From: Nautilus pompilius
Lineage: Eukaryota > Mollusca > Cephalopoda > Nautilida > Nautilidae
Assembly: GCA_018389105.1 (NCBI GenBank)
Contig: JACATO010000690.1
Location: 62,001-126,000 of the forward strand
Direction of reading: 5' to 3'
Length of the DNA: 64,000 nucleotides
How positions within the stretch are numbered: the first letter of the stretch is position 1; every line of letters starts with the position of its first letter. This document shows positions 23,784 to 36,419 of this stretch, piece after piece. The notes beneath the pieces were generated by a model. That model worked only from the letters and a program-made list of their open reading frames with translations. It did not search any database and had not been told where the DNA came from. A program made the position numbers and the translations under genes.

Positions 23784-24430
23784 TCAACTACCATCTATCA
23801 ATTTTAGGTTCTCCAGTAGAAGCTGGTATTTTTGGACTATTCTTGCCTCCAGATCAAGTCTTTCTCTTTGTCTGTCAACATGTTTGAGAAAAATGCTGAT
23901 AGACTGAGCAGATACTGCAGTTACAGAATGGACAGTATTGATAATCTCCATTAGTCCATCATTTATGAGCATTTTCTTTTGCAGCATCTCTGTACACTTC
24001 TTGTAGATAACATTTGCATAGTACATAAATTCTACCATTATCTTGTCATCTTTATGCAAAGTTGGCATGACTTTCACTCCCAAGAAAACTATCTGACTAC
24101 CTGAAGCTCCCACATCTATCTTTTGATATTTTGCTAGACCAGCATTAACCAACCCTGGCTTCAAAGAACAAAATGAAAAGCCTTGAAGCACTACCATTTG
24201 TATGGAATTGATTTTGTGGATCAGTAACTTTTCATCTGGAAAAAATCAGAACACACATCTTCATCATAGGTAACAGAGAAGCATACATATGCACTGCCAG
24301 TTTTAACCTTGTAGGTCATTTTCTTTAGCATAGTGTATCCCATAGACCACAAATCCACCTTTAAATCCCTTGCTCACATTGTACCATCAGCGTATTTCAA
24401 GGGTGTGAGATATCTAAGTTACACAATTAG
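23784..24430 (-). pseudogene. Possible TBK1/IKK-epsilon-like kinase pseudogene
   Basis: The minus strand reads, in order, YLTPLKYADGTM then DLKVDLWSMGYTML, resembling the P+1 loop and subdomain IX of kinases (compare YLHPDMY and TVDLWSIGVTFY of TBK1). A 137-codon open frame at 24197-23784 follows. It contains LAKYQKIDVGASGSQIVFLG and VMPTLHKDD, which I align with the ubiquitin-like domain end and early scaffold of TBK1 (FPKTTEENPIFVVS, LPKVHPRYD). A helical stretch with heptad-like spacing (YYANVIYKKC to LLENLKLI) then matches the start of its scaffold dimerisation domain. Stops separate the kinase and helical parts and no splice sites explain them. It is probably a decayed duplicate or retrocopy. 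The alignment is from memory, so the family call is tentative. Confidence 0.4.
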
Positions 24431-25680
24431 CAGCTGATTAGTATCCTAAGAGTATCATCAAACTCACAGACAATCACTGGTAGGTGATGTTAATGCTCCA
24501 GTACAGTTCCCTAGATACCAAAGGTCTCCTACTTTGTACATTTTCTTTCAGGTCAACAGACTGTTTCAAATCTATGGATATCAGTAAAGTCCTCCAAAAA
24601 GTTCTTGAATGGTTTACAAAATTCTTTAACTGCATTAATTGCATAATGACAACCCAGCATATGGAACTTATGGAGAACATTGCTGCTTGTAATGCAAGTT
24701 TCTAAATCTAAATTCAATCCCCTTATAAAAGCACAAGAAAAACAAAACTAAGTCATTTTATGGGATACTGTGCCTGTCAGTGAGTGCTACAGGTTCTTTG
24801 TACCAACTGGCACTGTCTACCTATAACAGATTTATCAAGGTGATCAAAAGCTACTACTACCTCCATCACATCTGGGACAAAGTAATGTGGCTTACAGCTG
24901 CTGGTAACAGCAACCATGTTAAACAAGAGAAAAATGTAGATGCATCTTGAATTCTTATTCAATGAATTCCATCTTATAGGAGGTAGAATACTGATTAAAG
25001 AGCTTGAAAAAAAAAGAAGTTAGTATTCAGAGCAAATGAGAGTATGTTCTTCAGTAAAAGCCAGGACTATTGCCTCAGCAGCATGAACTCTTTTAGTTAT
25101 AAAAACAATGAGATCTGGCAAACATGCTTTTGGTCGCTAAAGTTCAGCTTGTTTCACAAACATTGGTTATGCACGTAATGGAAGAAGGCAGCCTTCTATC
25201 TGGCAGCATTTTTGTATTTGCTCTAAAATATAGCGAGTTTCACCTTCACCATAGGGAAATAAAATGTAGCAGCATCAAGGGATTGCGGCACTTAAAAAAA
25301 CAAAGGAATATCTGATAACCAACACCATCTAAAACGGAACAAATTTGGTACCACTGCACAATTTTTATGCAATATTCAAACAATGGTAATTCAGAGTGAT
25401 CAGGTAAATTGATGACTGATATAATCTATACTATAGTCATGACCATTTTCATAGTTAAGTACTTATGAATATTTGTCAAAATAGCTGCAAGGATTATACA
25501 CAACTATACATTTTAAAAAGTCAATGGTTTATAAGTATATTCTGTCAGATTTGAATAAATGGCCATGGTTTTTGTAGGCAGGAAAGCAAAGCAATCATAA
25601 ACAGATCTAAGTTATTTCTCTCCTTTAAATAATTACATTCAATTAACTGATAGCTGAGTGACCCAGTCAGGTCAGGTGCA
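24430..25680. other. No recognised gene; possibly more of the kinase-like pseudogene
   Basis: Short minus-strand frames here (24777-24962, 24474-24680) have no family match I can defend. They lie where the kinase N-lobe would fall if 23784-24430 is a colinear pseudogene, but no glycine loop, VAIK lysine or HRD motif is legible. Confidence 0.3.
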
Positions 25681-25739
25681 GTTTATGTTTGTATTTGTTT
25701 TAGATATTTTATTAAGGGTATCAGAAAGTTTCAACAAAG

Positions 25740-27213
25740 TGGAAATTATAAACTCCAGAGAAGCTTGGCTTGAACCTAGAAAAGCTACATGGTCGAGATG
25801 GATACAACAGATGCTCTTACAATAGCAGGAAAGAAAAGGAACTTGCAATCTACAATAAAACCTAAGTGTCCAAAGCTGTTTGACCATTGTGCTGCTTTTA
25901 AACTAAATCTAGTTGTATGTACCTAAGATATACAATACAAATGGTACAATCAAAGCTATCAAAGTTTTTCCAAGTGATTCTAAAGAGAAGATGTCTTTCC
26001 CAAAGTGTGCCACTACTATCTGAAACATGTTGGGCTGCAAAACACAAAAGTATGAGAAATTTTTTTGAAAACTCTGCATGCGTTTTTTATCAGTAAAGTG
26101 TACTGGCTACTACATCAGGTAAAACACAACAAGATGCACACCAATTAGAATTTGCTTTAAACAGTCTATTTTTGGTCTGACTGTAGCTTCTAGCTGTTTG
26201 GCAATGCTAGAATCTGTAATGCAAGCTCTCCAAGCTGTTGAACTTGATATCATAACAGTGCATGATCATGTCGAAGAACAAGTGTTTCATGAACACCAAC
26301 AAAAACCAGAACAACAATTCAGAAAAATTTTCACTAAAGTTAAAAAGCTGCCAAAGAAGGTAAATATTGAATTATCTGTTCACAAACAATGCAGATGACA
26401 GACATTTTGATCTAATGTTGGTGGCTCAATTGTGGAGGAATATTTTCATTAAACATTTAAACAAAATTTCTGCCTTTTTTGCTTCCATCCTGTACAAATG
26501 GTACACACTGGAGAAGAATTCAAAAACCAAATTGTAAAAATGAATGAAGTGTACAAAATTGAAAACTTGGAAGCTGAAGCTATCACCTGGTTTGATATGT
26601 AGCCTAAAAAGGGGGTGGGGATGTTAAATTAAAAAATGGACTCATTGAGTTGTTAGAGTAAGTGCACTTATCTATTCCCTTCCATTCATCAAGCAATTCA
26701 CACTGCTCCAACACCACCAGTAACAACTGGCACAGCAGAAAGATCATTACCATAATGAGAAGGGCGAAAACATGGCTGAGGTCAACAATGGCAGATAATC
26801 ATTTGTCTGGACTTTGAGAGATAAATGTTCATAGAACAAAAGTTATGTCTAACGGTACAAACTTATTACAAAAGTAAGTGATAAATTTGGACAGGACCAG
26901 AGACATTTACAATTTATATTGAATAAAATCGCTGAATAAAGATGTTTTTATTTTTCCTTTTTTTTTTTACCATGAGCTCTGGTTGGATAGAAGGCTTCCT
27001 TTGCTATTGCGCTAAGTAAAAAAAAAATAATTTTAAAAAAATTCAAATGAATCACGCGAAATATTTTAAGTAAAAAAAAAAAATATCAAAACAAATTAGT
27101 ATGTTTTTATTTTTTGACATTAGTATGCTTATTGTTAAGCACATTCCCCTTACTTGATATCATTTTGCCCCCCCCCAACCCTTTAAAAAACCCTGCACGT
27201 GCCCATGCTCTAC
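25740..27213 (+). mobile_element. hAT element remnant with ZMYM1-like transposase
   Basis: Plus-strand pieces appear in the order of ZMYM1-type hAT transposases. CPKLFDHCAAFKLNLVVC near 25870-25920 matches YVHCxAHxLNLVL. LAMLESVMQALQAVELDIIT at about 26195-26255 matches QALQxxxLDIxT. A C-terminal dimerisation region at 26720-26840 reads TAERSLP then RRAKTWLRSTMADNHLSGL in mixed frames (compare AERSFSALRRIKTWLRSTM). A terminus with a C-run and AAAAAACCCTGCACGTGCCC at 27168-27213 is proposed as the right end. The left end was not found and the coding part is heavily interrupted. Confidence 0.65.
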
Positions 27214-29590
27214 GAAATATATAAGCCGTATCAAAAGCATAAACTTTAAACACAAAATCAAAAATCACAAGATAAGCAGAATCCTTGATGCTGGCCAGTG
27301 ATAAACTGACAAAAATAGGAAATTTAATGACTGAAAGTGGTAGTTAATAGCCTATTCCCTCCTCAGTTGGCTTTCATGGTAATCTTGGATCTCCACAGAT
27401 AACACTATAGGTTTATTGTGCATAATTATGCTGGATATGATAATATGGAAATATTAAGACCAGTAATAGGTATCAGAGCAGGATCTTTGTTATCACAGCA
27501 CACTTTCAAAATTTATTTACTGCCTAGTGAAGGACATCCATGTGCTGAAATGATATGTGGGAGACTGATAGATGATTTGATAGCATTAACTAAAAAACAA
27601 ACACTCCAGCGTTAGCTGTTTGTAGCCACTAAAGCTGATTATAAAGCTGTTTCAAGTTAACCCTCTTACCGTGTAAACCACAGAATGCGAAGATTCCCTT
27701 AACATTAAATCTTAGAATTATACTGGAGAATGAGCAAAAGAATAAAGAGGTTCAAAGTGCTAATAATTCAGAAATAAACTACTAGAAAAGGGTTTTTAAA
27801 ACCTTATCTTGAAATCAATCCAACCCAACCAAAACCAGAAGAGTTCTCCTACAGGATATTTGAATCTCTCATGAGCTGCTGTAAACAAACTGGTGACTTA
27901 TAACATATACTATGGCTGTACAATAGTTCAAGATGGTGCACTGCAGTTGAGCACATTAGAACAGTAGCAAGTGATACAATTTTGCGTGCTACAAGGTCAC
28001 AAGGCAATTAACATCAACTGGAATATTTCACTTTTGTATGGCTAAAAAGCACGCAAGTGAAGTAAAATAAATATTGGGAAAAGTGGTTAAACTGCAACTT
28101 AAAAACCAAGTTCTGTGACAACACAGAATACTGGAGAAAGCAGGCAAATCTCAGGCCTTAAGCAACCTAACAAACTTGCCCTTGAAAATATTTTTTTTTT
28201 GAAGGAAAAAAAAAAGAAAAATTCTTATCGTTACCAGAATATTAAAAAAAACCCACATCAGTACACACCTTATATAACTGCTTAATGATTTTTAAACAGA
28301 GAACAAGATAAAACCAGACCTAATTTTACTTTAAGAGTTAGTTCCCTTAGGAAAAACAAATATGCAAGGAAATATTCTGATTCAAGTTCCTTCTTCTAAA
28401 AGACGTAAACTTTTTTCCTAGAAAAATCATGATGGTAGAGAAAGTATGGCAGCAAAGAGTCAAATTGTTTTGCTTGTTCTTTAATAATTACCATAAATAA
28501 CGAGCATTTTTACTCGTTTGGCATTTCCATGACATTAATAAAAGATAGTAATTGATAAAAGGCACGTGGAGATGACTTATCATCGGATGTTTATTAGATT
28601 TGTAGCTTGTCTTGGGACTTCAAGTTATAGATTCAACTTTAATTTCCTCTGATCTCAGGAAGTTCGTTGGATTTAAAGTAGTTGCTAAATCAGGCACTAA
28701 AAAAAAAAACATATCAAACAGTACCTTCATGTCTAAAGAATAACAAGTGATATCCCTTATCAGACACATGGAATAAAAGAAAGTGATCCCCTCCAAAACC
28801 AAGAAAAAAGTGACAAATACAAACGTCATCAATATTCTTCCAGTGGATCAAGCAGACAGCACCACGATCCATCAATCCGACATGCTATCTATTTAATCTC
28901 CCAATTCTTAAAATGTCACTACCTCTTTACAAAATGTTCTTGTGATATGTTCAGCTTGTGTCAAGCATGGATTTTTCTTAACCTTCTATATTGAAAATAA
29001 AGTCATGAGCATAAATGATTCCTGTTAAATTTAAAGTAATAAAAAATTCATTTTAACTCACTTTGTGACAACAAAAATGATTTGAACTACAGCGATGTGG
29101 ATATTGAAAATGCTGCTAATGCAAGTGTAATGAATGTACATTAGATTTTTTTTTAAAAAAATGCCCGAATTTTACCAAAGTTTGTGCAATGGCAGCTCCC
29201 AAAAGGATGATACAAAGGCGATGTGATTACAGGAACAGACAAATTTTGCTGTCAATACTGGAAAGAGATGGCTAATGCTTTCGTGGATTACATAATTATT
29301 GCATTTAAAACCTGGCTGCAATATTATAAGCCAGAGAGTAAGGGGCAATCAATGGAATGATAAAAGAGCCACTTCCAAAGAAGGTGAGAGATATCAGCCG
29401 ATGTTTTAGGGCATGAAAAGCGGTTTGGTATACATAATCTTTTTCTTCTTCCCAAAGAAGCACTACAGTTAACAGTGCTGCATAACTGTTATCTCCTAGG
29501 AAATAAGGCAAAGCCAAAAGTACATTAAAAAAAAAAAACAAAAAACTCAGAGACCTGAAATCTGAGAAATGAGACAGTAAGAAGATTATG
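27213..29590. other. Unannotated AT-rich stretch
   Basis: No recognisable exon or transposase. A 65-codon plus ORF at 27418-27615 and a 70-codon minus ORF at 28620-28832 have no family match. Confidence 0.4.
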
Positions 29591-29593
29591 CTA

Positions 29594-29800
29594 GAAGGTT
29601 CTACCACATCCTTCAAAGCCCAGAACTCTCACCATCTGATATTCACTTATTTGGGGCACTGAAAACTTTCCCATGTGAATATTTTGACAGTGAAGATGTA
29701 CAAGACAGCTAAACACCAACAGTAATCTATCTTTAATGTAGACAGACAAGCTCATAATGGACAGTGACAAAATATTTTTTTGGACTGGTAATGATAATGA
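29594..29800 (+). pseudogene. Mariner transposase C-terminal scrap
   Basis: The translation reads LSPSDIHLFGALKTF, then FDSEDVQDS, then DKLIMDSDKIFF. These match the mariner blocks SPDLSPSDFHLFGALK, FDSDDEVK and DKLVxRWDKC in order, including the third catalytic aspartate. Nothing of the N-terminal two thirds is recognisable upstream. It is a third mariner lineage in this window, distinct from the TIR-bounded copies. Confidence 0.6.
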
Positions 29801-30139
29801 AAAGTGACCGTAATAAAATCCTTAAAATTTAAAAAATAAAATCTTTACTTAATAAAGTACCTATTAAAACAGAGCCTTGTCATAATATTTTGGTTACTTC
29901 CATGATTAGGTGTATATCACTAAAATTTGCTCATTTAATTTTCCATCAGATACAGGTGTCCACAATCCCCACTACTCTCAAACATACAGCCATTTTTTGT
30001 TATTTCAGGAAAGGGAATCTAGATGAATGAAGCACAATGTGCAACACCAGCCAAATAAAACTGGTATTTTTCAAAGAACATCTGAGTTCTGCCAGTCACA
30101 TTGTCATTTCAAGGATACATAACATTGCATCAACAAGAT

Positions 30140-30430
30140 ATATTGAGATTTGATGCTCCTGTTCTTCCGGAAGGATGCCTCACCCGATGTGTAAAATAGT
30201 CTGCTATTCAGCATCTTTCTGGAGTTCTCCAAAATTATTGGAATAAGATTGGGCACCTGTGAGGGAATCTGGATCATCAGCTAAAAGCAACCATTTCCTG
30301 TTCTTCCAATATGATAGAATTAAAGCTCTCACATGAATCTGCAGAACCTGGACCAGACAGTGATGCAAAAACTCAATGTCAATGAGGGTAAAGAATCGTT
30401 ATGCTGCAAAATGTGGCTCGACTAAATATA
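30140..30430 (+). pseudogene. Possible Tc1-like C-terminal scrap
   Basis: Mixed plus-strand frames give KIGHL.GNLDHQLKA, resembling the PIEHLWxxLDxxVR box, and further on KNRYAAKCGSTKY, resembling the AKGGSTKY terminus of Tc1 transposases. No TIR was seen. The assignment is weak because both matches are short. Confidence 0.35.
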
Positions 30431-30449
30431 GACAAACTTAAATGCAAGT

Positions 30450-33400
30450 GCAAGGATAAACAAATTCTTAATTGATTTTGCAGCATCTAAGAATAATAAA
30501 ACAATATGAATCAACTATAAGTAGGATCAGATGGCAAAGAGTTAAAACGTTAGCATCTTTTTGAAAATGTAATTTTTACCATTTATGATTAATATTATGT
30601 TGTTAAAAATTAAAAAGAAATTTAAAATGCACTTTCTCAAAAATCACAAATTTTCCTTAATGCGGCATCAGCTCAGATTTTAAAAATTTTGATCTGTGTG
30701 CACAGCTAACTAAAAGCAAATTTTGCTGTCCCTAAAAAAAAAATTTACTCAGTATGTAATAATGGAGATAATATGATATAGAACCTACCATAACATGATG
30801 TCACGTAGCATTGAGCATGTAATTTTTCTTTATAACACTGATCCTGAAGCTGACAAAAATAAGGCACGGAATGATGAAACACCAGAAGAAGAAAATGGCC
30901 ATTAAAGGCAATTATCTTGCTATGAGCATCACGATATGGGAGGTAAGTGAGGCCCCAGTGAAAGACAAATATTGGCAATGCTAGCATAATGAGATAAGAT
31001 AGATTCATGGTTCACAAGATCTGACAAGCGAGGAACATTTTGGAACACTAGAGTGTCTGTTAATTATGTTTGAACGGAAGCGCGCATTTCAAAATCAGAT
31101 TCTTCTTTTATCGTTGTTTTTCTTTTTTTCCTGTAAGAAAAGTTTATGGAGTCATAACAGAAAACCTTTAGTAAAATTTACAAAAATCCAATTATAAGAA
31201 ATGAAAAGAAAATTAAAAAGACCACCACCATACAAATTTCAAACTGTGAATATAATACGAGGAATGTTCATGTGAAACCTGGTAGGTTATTATTATCACA
31301 GTGGTGCTATTTCCACCGAGTTTCAGTTGAACATCCCAAATGTCATATTAAAAAATCACGTAACTAAAAAAAAAAAAAAAAAACAGAAATAAATAAAAAG
31401 AACTATAGTATGTTTTAGAATAGAAAGTCGTGGGCATTGCGGAAAAGACTACTAATACAGCCTCCCACTCATCATAGATGATGATATTTGTTTGCAGCAG
31501 ATGTTACTACTTTCTATACTTTGCAGAGATAGCAACTACAGCTGAACCCTGTGACCTCTGATGGATGGTTATCAAGGTACTCTCTGCTGATGTGCTCTTT
31601 TTTGGCTTACAAGCCTTTAATCATCTGTGCCATGCCCCATATGCTTAATTAGAAATGTGTCTTCATGACCTTTTGACCCCCCCACATCTGTTAAAACAGA
31701 TTTTACCAACTTTCTGGACTTGTTGTCTAGGATTCCAGAACATCAATTCAAACAAATACCATGGATATTATGTATATATATATATTCACCCAGAATGTGT
31801 AATCCTGAAGATGTCTATGGGAGGCTGCATGAAAATGTATATTTAGAAATATTTTTTATGAAAATAAAGGATTTATTTAGTCTAATTTGTATCAAGTTTC
31901 CAGATGGTACCCTCCTACTCACCACAAATTATGTAAAAGTTACCCAATTCCTTCATCTTTTTAAAAATTTTCTAGAGTGAACAAACACATGGAGTTCCAG
32001 GATTATAAGTGCAGCCTCTTAATCTTGTTCCTCAGTCACTTCGCCTGCTTGCGGCGGAAAGTTAGCTGTAAGCTCTTTGCTTCAGCAGACCCATGATAAA
32101 GTACCTGCACTGAATCTAAGTTGACTCCGTGGTATGCTAATCAGAAAATCCAAACCAAACTTATCTAAAGTATTAACCCCCCCTACAATGGCATCCTGTG
32201 CTTATTTAACTAACAAGAGTTTATTTACACACATACACTAAAAACAAACAAACAAACAAACACAAAGTTATGGATACTTGTTACTAGCATGGAATCTAGG
32301 AAAATGGAAAGGGAGAGGATAACCCCTGATTAGTAGATTTCTGACAGATCTGTGTGGGGTGGGAGGGAGAGAAATACTAACACCATTAAATCCAAACTGA
32401 TCTGCTGCAAAACAAACCAGACATCCTCTTCCGCTGAAGTAAATACCAGGACACCGGCCATTTACTGTCTCCAGAGATTTCAATAAGGGATGAGACTTTT
32501 CAGAGTAAGGACTGAATATTAAAGATCTTTGCTGTCTTGACAAAAGCAAAATTTGTTGTTGTTGTTGTAACCTTCATTCTACTCACCCATTTTGTTTTTC
32601 CCCCCCCCTCTTTTTGTTGTTGTTGTTGCTAGTTTTCGCTTTACAAGGGTTCAGCTTATGAGGACTTGCTCCACATCTTCTCGTGTTGAGCAACACCATA
32701 AAGGTTCCCCGATAAGACAGACACATTTACGATTTCCAAAGGAAAATTTACACTTAACCTTTAACTGGGAATAGCTGTCAAAAAAATAAAAGGAATTTAA
32801 TTAATCCCCATTAACATCTCCAAACCAAAGTTTCAACGAATTAAAAATTAAAAAAAAAAAAAACAACAACAACAGAAGAACCAAACATTAAAAGATGCAA
32901 ATCGTTTACAAAAGAAAACAGGTAATTTTTAAAACTATGGAAATTAACAGCACCAAAAACAAATAAAAATTAATGATAATATTGTTATTATTATTATCAC
33001 GAACACAAGGTTCTTAAAGTTGTCATGTACTCACCTAATCTCGTTAATTTCACAACAGTGATGGGGATGAAGAAACAGTAATTAGCATTTAGCTAATAAT
33101 TGAAGCTTGACAAAAAACGCTAAACTACTCAGGAGAGGGGAAGGTGAGCACTTTCTGGTGTTTGTCTAAAATATGGAGAATATTAAATTCCCCAAGATCT
33201 CCATCCAGGAAATTGCAACATTATAAAGAAATATTCAATCGATGCTTGGAAAAGGGGTAAAGACTTTTTATTAAAATTTCAGCAGCTGGATCATACATAT
33301 TTAATAAAGAAAATTAAAGTGGATGGTGTTCTGGATAAGATATGATGAAAGAACCATGCTGACTGTCCATGGACCCAGAGACAACCAGTCTGGATGCTAA

Positions 33401-33630
33401 TCTAAATTACAGATAGTTCAGAGATAGAACACCCCCCCCCCCACCCCGACACATCTTGGTAATAGTATAGTGTTAGATGAACAGGGCTGGCAGCTGATCA
33501 ATATGACAAAAAATTCTTCAAACCATTCTCTGCATCATCCAGAAACCAAACTGATCCAGTTCACACTGTTAAGTACGATAAAACAAATATAAAATCTACT
33601 ATCAAAAATGTTTGGTTGTCTAGAATCTTT
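30450..33630. other. Unannotated stretch
   Basis: No recognised gene. It includes an (AAAC)n tract at 32242-32262 and a 93-codon minus ORF at 32549-32268 rich in proline, serine and glycine, with no family I recognise and no convincing splice context. Confidence 0.4.
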
Positions 33631-33636
33631 TTGATA

Positions 33637-33833
33637 CAGTAAAACCTCGATTTAATGAACTAATACGGAGTTCATTAAATCCAGATGTTTACACATGCAT
33701 TTGCAAAAGGTGCTCAAGCAAAAATTCTTTTGCGCAGTTTCCTTCATATAACACTCAAAAGGAAACTGTATGACTTCAATGCTGTAGTGAAGGAAGGATA
33801 AGAGAGTTCGTTAAACTAGAGTTCACCACAAGA
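33637..33833 (+). mobile_element. Pogo-like MITE remnant
   Basis: The left end CAGTAAAACCTCGATTTAAT after TA matches the terminal motif of pogo/Tigger-type elements. The right end GAGTTCGTTAAACTAGAG is a degraded inverse of it. About 195 bp with no coding capacity. Confidence 0.5.
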
Positions 33834-33857
33834 ATCCATATAAAATAGTGGTATTTT

Positions 33858-34180
33858 ATTCCAATGGTTAGACTACTAAACTGCTAAGGTTAAGGACCAG
33901 AGTTCAAATCCCAGCCTGAACGGCTTGGTTTAAAATACCTCCCTTGAATGATACACTTCTCACTCTGATCACACGAGTTTCGTCTAAACACCCTGGTTTC
34001 CTCCCACTTCTAAGAATGAAGAACTCTAGTAGTTTGTTTTTTTTTTTTTCCCTGCATAGGCAGATGAGCTTCTAATCCTGATTACATCACTGTGGACAAG
34101 GACTAAAGCTTCTTCCTACTTTCACATCAGAAATGAGGCTTACTTCCTGCAAGGGAGGAAAGCTAAATAATAATAAAAAA
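33858..34180 (+). repeat. tRNA-derived SINE (copy 1 of a local family)
   Basis: The head has TGGTTAGACTACT as box A and GAGTTCAAATCCC as box B. The body includes GGTTTCCTCCCACTTCTAAG, then a T-run and a tail ending in an AATAATAATAAAA-like tract. The TTTCCTCCC and ATGAAG blocks recur in the copy at 50.1 kb. Confidence 0.65.
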
Positions 34181-35580
34181 TGTCTACTATGCTGCCACAG
34201 TTAGCTCATTGTTGGATGATTAATAACAGTTTCATCCATTCAAATTAAGCAGATTTAAAGAATACGAATCCTTTTCTTCGAGATAGGTCTTAGGTTTCTT
34301 CCTTTTTTCTACCCAGATTTTATTGGATCTGCTTTTCTTATTGCTGAACCATTCATGCGTAGTTGTATGGCAGCTATGCGTGAAGAACAAGTATTACCCA
34401 ATGGAAGACTTTGGAGGGGGGGACAAGTTAGCACTTCAGTAATACACTACACTACACTTATGAGAGAGAGAGAGAGATGATGTAGATCTAGGCTGACATT
34501 GATAGGCAGTTTCTGTTGCTTTTATGGGCCCCCATTCATTTGTGGGGTTTCTCATTCTGCTGGTAGTAGCAACTCAGGTAGGATCTTCGCCTACGGAGGT
34601 CAGTAGTATTTGACCAATCTTTATGAAGGCATTCAAGCAGCCATCCCCAAAAAAACTCCTCATTCCCTGCAATAAAATACATATTTATCTGTGGAGGTGG
34701 TGTTTAGCTAGAGAATTAAGCATTTAATAAATCATCATCTTGATCCATTACTTAAACACCAATGTAATGAAAACATTTCAGTTTCCTGTTCCTTTCGCTA
34801 GCTACTGGTATACATTAAAATAAATCAGCGCTAAACGAGTAGCTTACAGAGAGAAAAAAATGCCTCTCTCGTATCAAGACCGATGTCTGAAATGGCCCAG
34901 ATGAAAATAATTGTAAATAGCCATCCACCAGAAGTTAATTTCTGGATTTGTTTCTCTCATGCGTTATCCAGAACATAAATGCCATATCTTAGGAAATCGG
35001 ATAGGACAGATTTCATATGCAATTTACCAGAATTGGGAAAACAACCTATTTTGCCAGTCTGTTTAATAACAGAAAGGTAGTGACTGAGTATATCAAAATA
35101 TACAACAACAACAAAAAAAGAGAGAGAGAGAGAATAAAATAAATTTTAAAATTGTTTAATAGGTAAGCAAATAAACAGAACAATATAAGAAACTAGCAAA
35201 TTATAAATTATTCTGGAAAGAGTAAGCTGATTAGATGAACATTTCCTTAAATAGAAGTTTAGAATTTTCTGCAGATGCATTATCCTAATATGCACCCAGG
35301 CGTTTACACACAAGCATCCTAATAGAATTACTGCTGAACGATGACAAATCAGGATTCCAAATCCGAATACACAATATATGGCTTTACATATTATGTGGAA
35401 AATTCTTCATTCTTTTGCGCACGCGTGTGCAATACATATATACATACTTACAAACAAACATACAAATTGTATACTTTAGTTTATAATGGGAATACTAGGA
35501 TGATAAACACTAATTTACGTACAATGTGCTTAGCTTCAACAATCAGCTCGAGTGTTTTTTTTTCCGTGACTCATTAAGTT
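34180..35580. other. Unannotated stretch with (GA)n tracts
   Basis: No gene recognised. (GA)n tracts lie at 34462-34477 and about 35118-35133. Confidence 0.4.
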
Positions 35581-35585
35581 TAACC

Positions 35586-36070
35586 ACGATGATTGCCAAG
35601 ATATCTTGAGTGGTGCACCAAACGGTTCAGACCTGTGTGCCGTCTTATGTTTTATTTACATAAATGAAATTGTAGATAACACTAAAATGAAAACTGAAAA
35701 CACCTGCAACAATTTTCAGATAAATAAATTTATTAGATTGATATATAAAAATGGAAAATGTCTTAATATTATTAAAATAAGAAAAAAAGTTATTGTCTGG
35801 AGTTTAAAAAGTTTTAAAAATGTAGATTCGGGGAAAAGATGTACAAATAATCACTGATAAATATTTCAGCAGGTAATGAATGGGGTTTAAAGTTAAGGAG
35901 AATTAGATAAAATATCCAGGGGCATTTCTGGTGACATTCTATGGAACCTTGGTTCATCCACACCTTTAATATGCACTAGGTTTATTGAGAAAAATACATT
36001 TAAGAAAAGATGTCAAGATGCTAAAATGGATTTGGTTTGATGGGGGATCCTAACCTAGTTACTTATGGAC
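35586..36070 (+). pseudogene. LINE reverse-transcriptase fragment (Jockey/CR1-like)
   Basis: LSGAPNGSDLCAVLCFIYIN matches the palm motif SGVPQGSVLGPxLFxIYIN of non-LTR reverse transcriptases. Further downstream, after frame changes, VIVWSLK matches the WSxxW block, then YGTLVHPHL.YALGLLRKIH with LRKDVKMLKW matches the thumb segment LVRPHLEYAxxxWSPxLxKDIxxLE. The FADD catalytic segment between them is not legible. It is a 5'-truncated, decayed copy with no endonuclease domain in view. Confidence 0.65.
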
Positions 36071-36419
36071 TATTACTTCCATCATCGCAGCTTTTATTGA
36101 TACGTTTTGGGAAGTTTATTCTCTTGCCATCTCCAGGTGTATTTTTAATATCCACTGACAATACTATTCACCTATGTCACTAGTGGAAATCAAACCAGAA
36201 GCATCATGGTTGCAAATCTGGTATAAACAGCTATTTCAGCTCAATTTAAACTCACTAACTGGTGCATTATGGGACATTGGCTTGTTAGCATGGTAATCAT
36301 TTAGAACTAAATTCTACATTTGTTCTGCTGATGGAATGGTTGACCAAAACCATGTATGCTGCTAATTTGATTTGCCGAGCTCTCCAGTGGCACTCAAAAG
36401 GTCAGAATTGTTGTTTCCG

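Noticed and set aside
32268-32549. 93-codon minus ORF as a possible exon
   Set aside because: No recognised domain and no convincing splice donor or acceptor at its edges.
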